From: Candidatus Tectimicrobiota bacterium
GTDB taxonomy: Bacteria > JACPUC01
Reading direction: 5' to 3'
DNA length: 64,000 bases
NCBI GenBank assembly: GCA_016192455.1
Contig: JACPUC010000014.1
Coordinates: 1 to 64,000, forward strand
The stretch's first letter is position 1. Every line of letters begins with the position of its first letter. The notes beneath the pieces were generated by a model. That model saw only the letters and a program-made list of their open reading frames with translations, was not told the origin of the DNA and ran no database searches. The position numbers and the translations under genes were made by a program. Shown one piece after another: positions 58,765 through 64,000 of the stretch.

Positions 58765-59793
58765 TTACTCCCGCACGCCATCTATCACGACGGAAAAGGT
58801 GCGCCGCGTCGCGCTGAAGGACCATTGACCGCGCAGGCGGAGTGTGCCATCGAGGAAGGTGCCGCTCAGGGTGCCGGAGAAGTTCGACGCGTTCGCCGGA
58901 TTCCCTTGCACTGAGAAGGCTCCATTGAAGGTCAGCGTCACCCCGCCCGATTCCGCAAGCGTGCCGACAATCGAGAGCGCCACCACCTCGACGAGGAACT
59001 CCGGCTCCTCCTCCAGCAGGAACATGCGGCCGGAGAGCTGGGTGCCGGTCTGCGCAAGGACCAGCCGGCTTATCGAGGGATCAAAGAAGGATTGGACTGT
59101 GAGGTCGACGTCGGGGCGGACGCCCCCGGTCAAGAAGCTGCCACCGCCAGAAACCGTGGTCTCGCCGCTGACTCCCCCTGTGATGACGTAGGAACCTGAG
59201 GCGTCAAGGCCGCCGGGAAGCGGCGGAAGCGGCGGCGCCACGGGCTCAGGCCGCCTCTTCGTGAAGGTGATGGTCGTGAAGCTGCTGGAGACGACCTCGA
59301 TGTCCTGCGCTCGTCGCGACGGCCCCTCCAGCGCGCCGGCGGGCGTCAAGACCACCCCCCAGGTGTAGACGCCGCCGTCGAGGCCGTCGGCATCCGGCAG
59401 GGGCGCTTCCAGGACAATGCTGTTGAGCGTGGTGCGGGGCGGAATCACCAGCCCTCGCACCGCCGGCAGGAAGGTGGAGGAGTCATCCCCCCTCGCTGGG
59501 TGAAAGGAAGCAAGATCGAAGAAGAAGAGCTGCTCGTTCGGGAAGCGCACGAAGAGGTACTCATCCACGGCCCGGCTGGCGGCGCTGCCGGTGATGCTCA
59601 GGCTGAGCCGCAACACGTCGCCGATATTGAAGCTGCCCTGGTTTGCGGTGATCGAAACGGTGGGCACATCCCCCCCCTGCGCACGCGCCATCCCGCTGGG
59701 GAGGAGGAGCGCCAGGAGGCCCCCCACGACGCAAGTTCCACGCGCCGCGAGGTGCCAGAAACGCCGAGGGAGTGGTCGCGCGCAGAACTTCAT
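58765..59793 (-). CDS. Secreted hypothetical protein, beta-rich
   Basis: This 342-aa exported protein has a signal peptide to about 38 (WHLAARGTCVVGGLLALLLPSGMARA). The first domain (~40-160) reads TVSITANQGSFNIGDVLRLSLSI, an Ig-like or beta-sandwich pattern. A Pro-rich linker (PPLPPLPGGLDASG) and a Gly/Ser/Thr-rich C-terminal beta domain follow (GVTLTFNGAFSVQGNPANAS, FSGTLSGTFLDGTLRLRGQW). No enzyme motif is evident. ATG at 59793 with GGAG upstream. It is convergent with the lipoprotein gene (55-bp gap). It may be an adhesin-like or matrix protein; the family is unknown to me. Confidence 0.75.
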   Translation of the reverse strand: MKFCARPLPRRFWHLAARGTCVVGGLLALLLPSGMARAQGGDVPTVSITANQGSFNIGDVLRLSLSITGSAASRAVDEYLFVRFPNEQLFFFDLASFHPARGDDSSTFLPAVRGLVIPPRTTLNSIVLEAPLPDADGLDGGVYTWGVVLTPAGALEGPSRRAQDIEVVSSSFTTITFTKRRPEPVAPPLPPLPGGLDASGSYVITGGVSGETTVSGGGSFLTGGVRPDVDLTVQSFFDPSISRLVLAQTGTQLSGRMFLLEEEPEFLVEVVALSIVGTLAESGGVTLTFNGAFSVQGNPANASNFSGTLSGTFLDGTLRLRGQWSFSATRRTFSVVIDGVRE

Positions 59794-60549
59794 GTCCAGT
59801 CTCCAGGGTGCAAGGAGGATGGCGCCATGGGCGCATGGCGCGCCTTGAGCCGGATGGGCGCCTGCCCCCAGGACCCGGCGCCGCTTCCGGGTAGCGAAGC
59901 TCGGAAAGCAGCACGCCGCACCGCCTCCCGGCGCGGCAGCGTAAGCCGGCGGCATTCCCTCTGGGCGGCCTCATTCGGGAACCCAGCGCCGCTCTTCGCG
60001 GCTCTCTGATCTGTCGTCACCGAGTACTGAAAATACCTTAGAAAAGCAAGCGTCTTCCCATTAGACTCCTGAATCCGGAAGAGAGTTCACTCCACCTTGA
60101 AAGGCCGAGGCGCAGCGCAGCAGGGTCCGCCTCCCGCCGCCACCGGGCGACCCTGCGCGGCAGGCCGGAAATTGACAGCCTGGCATCGGGGCAGTATCAT
60201 AGATAGCGTTGCGAGGTTCGCCTCAAGCCTGCGAAGCACTCCCGAGGGAGTCGGGCGCGCAGCGCTCCTGCGGCGGGGGTGCCGTTGGAAGGGCCAGGAC
60301 GCAGCGCTCCAGAGACCCCGCGCCACCGGAAGCATGCAGCGACGAGGCTTCACCCTCAGGCATGAACCCCTGCGACACGACTTTCACCCCCGAGCCCCGT
60401 ACTCGCCAGGCAGCCAGCCTCTCTCGCCGCGCATGGTGCGCGCGCCTTCCGTGAGAACGCCGGAAGGGGCGTCAGGTGCAGGCTCCGGGGGCGGCGCGGG
60501 GCGGCTTTCCTCATGACTGCGCATCCCGCAAGGTGGCAGAGGAACGATC
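59794..60549. other. 756-bp divergent intergenic region
   Basis: The stretch is GC-rich with an AT-richer patch at about 60000-60070 that may hold the promoter of the secreted-protein gene, though I cannot pick one. It contains a strong plus-strand promoter (listed) and, after it, a ~340-nt leader before the aminotransferase gene. Frames in the leader look like noise. An inverted repeat ACTCCC-GA-GGGAGT lies at 60238-60251. Confidence 0.5.
60172..60200 (+). promoter_or_regulatory. Strong sigma70-like promoter for the aminotransferase-serA-purA run
   Basis: TTGACA (60172-60177) is a perfect -35, the spacer is exactly 17 bp, and TATCAT (60195-60200) matches five of six -10 bases. This is the best promoter match in the window. 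Transcription would begin near 60207. Confidence 0.65.
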
Positions 60550-61687
60550 GTGAAGAACTACCTTCTGACCCCCGGCCCAACGCCGCTTGCCCCGGAAGTG
60601 GTTGCCGCCATGGCGCAACCCATCCTCTATCACCGCGCCAAGGAGTTCGAGCACCTCTTCGAGCAAATCCGGATTGACCTCCGCTACCTCTACGAGACCG
60701 CCGGCGACGTGCTCCTCTTCACCTCCTCCGGAACCGGCGCCATGGAGGCCGCGGTCTGCAACGTCCTGTCGCCCGACCAGAAGGCCCTCGTGGTGCGGGG
60801 CGGCAAGTTCGGCGAGCGCTGGGCGGAGCTCTGCCAGGCGTATCACGTGAAGCTCGAGTGCATCGACGTGGAGTGGGGCGAAAGCGTCGAGCCGGCGCAG
60901 GTCCAGCGCCACCTCGAGCAGGACACAGAGATTCGCGCCGTCTTCGTGCAGGCGAGCGAAACCTCCACCGGCGTCGCCCATGACGTGCAGGCAATCGGGG
61001 AGATCGTGCGCAAGTTTCCCCAGACGCTCCTCGTCGTCGACGCCATTACGGCGATGGGCGTCAGTGAGTTGCGGACCGACGCCTGGGGGTTGGACATCGT
61101 GGTTTCCGGCTCGCAGAAGGGGCTCATGCTGCCGCCGGGACTGGCGTTCGCAAGCGTCAGCGAGAAAGCCTGGAGCTTCGTCGAGCGCGCCCAACTGCCG
61201 CGCTACTACTTCGACTTTCGCGCCGAACAGGCCGCGCAGCGCAAGCTGCAGAACGCCTTCACCCCGGCCATCAGCCTGATCATGGGATTGGCCGTGGCGC
61301 TCCAGCTCATCCGCCGGGAGGGCCTGGAGCACGTCATCGCCCGGCACGCGCGGCTGGCGCGGATGACGCGCGCCGCCGTCCGGGCGCTGGGACTGGAGCT
61401 GCTGGCGAAGCGGGCGCCGAGCGCCGCCGTCACCGCGGTGTGGAACCCGCCGGGCGTGGAGGGGAAAGCCATCGTCCGGGGGTTGCACGATCGCTTCGGC
61501 ATTACCATTGCTGGAGGCCAAGGCAAGCTTTCCGGGAAGATCTTCCGGCTCGCCCACCTCGGCTACGTCGAGGCCGGCGACATCCTGATGGGGATCGCGG
61601 CGCTCGAGACGGTGCTCGCGCAGCTCGGGGTCGCGGTGACGCCTGGCAGCGGCGTGGCCGCGGCAGAGGCTGAATTCACCCGCAACG

Positions 61688-61695
<8 letters not shown>
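60550..61695 (+). CDS. Class V aminotransferase (alanine-glyoxylate / serine-pyruvate type)
   Basis: This 381-aa PLP enzyme of the alanine-glyoxylate/serine-pyruvate aminotransferase group (the PucG/SerC-like branch) has an N-terminus NYLLTPGPTPLAPEV. Further signs are FTSSGTGAMEAAVCNVL (phosphate-binding), VVDAITAMGV (Asp for the pyridine N) and SGSQKGLMLPPG with Schiff-base Lys190. Its stop overlaps the next gene by 8 bp, so it is coupled to serA. That context suggests it could supply the transamination step from 3-phosphohydroxypyruvate in serine synthesis, replacing SerC, or it may make glycine from glyoxylate. GTG start with GAGGAA upstream. Confidence 0.9.

Positions 61696-64000
<2,305 letters not shown>

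Overview
This 64 kb window is a high-GC bacterial chromosome segment, about two thirds G+C by eye, and densely packed. I recognise no rRNA, tRNA, CRISPR array, phage gene or transposase. Signal peptides, a lipobox protein and a beta-barrel protein ending in phenylalanine indicate a Gram-negative-type cell with an outer membrane. An aminotransferase-serA-purA run, a GlgE-type glucan pathway, a dodecin and many carboxylase/decarboxylase genes would suit an uncultured lineage such as Methylomirabilota/Rokubacteria or a relative. That placement is an inference, not something the sequence proves.

Region 1 (0.1-13.2 kb, all minus strand) holds an unknown helical protein, cobO, a solitary gatA and then a probable catabolic run: DinB-like protein, cupin, UbiD-family decarboxylase, hyuA-hyuB, a radical SAM enzyme with unusual cysteine spacing, a 91-residue protein and a secreted, membrane-anchored protein. 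Region 2 (13.4-19.4 kb) adds oxidoreductases: an SDR, a TlpA-like thioredoxin, an iron alcohol dehydrogenase, a D-2-hydroxyacid dehydrogenase and a ThDP enzyme. The shared substrate is unknown.

Region 3 (19.7-24.6 kb) is a surface-glycan-like operon: GT2 glycosyltransferase, two tandem related radical SAM proteins and a GT-C membrane glycosyltransferase. Region 4 (25.2-33.3 kb) has a dodecin, a large MscS channel, a retropepsin-like / 7TM-transglutaminase-like / ATP-grasp operon, a small one-TM protein and CorA.

Region 5 (33.5-47.1 kb, minus strand) is a complete alpha-glucan/trehalose operon: glgE, a treS-maltokinase fusion, glgB, treZ, glgX and malQ. Between glgX and malQ lies a wreck of treY in which only the first ~45 and last ~22 codons remain, so TreZ has lost its partner while the TreS-Mak-GlgE-GlgB route looks intact. 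Region 6 (47.5-52.2 kb) is a biotin operon, bioB-bioF-bioA-bioD.

Region 7 (52.5-59.8 kb) encodes four envelope proteins: an FG-GAP repeat protein, a beta-barrel protein, a lipoprotein and a secreted protein. The FG-GAP protein and the lipoprotein share the same FlgT-like N-terminal module, which is the best candidate here for an undescribed system. Region 8 (60.2-64 kb) is a class V aminotransferase, serA and the start of purA, behind a strong sigma70-like promoter with a ~340-nt leader.
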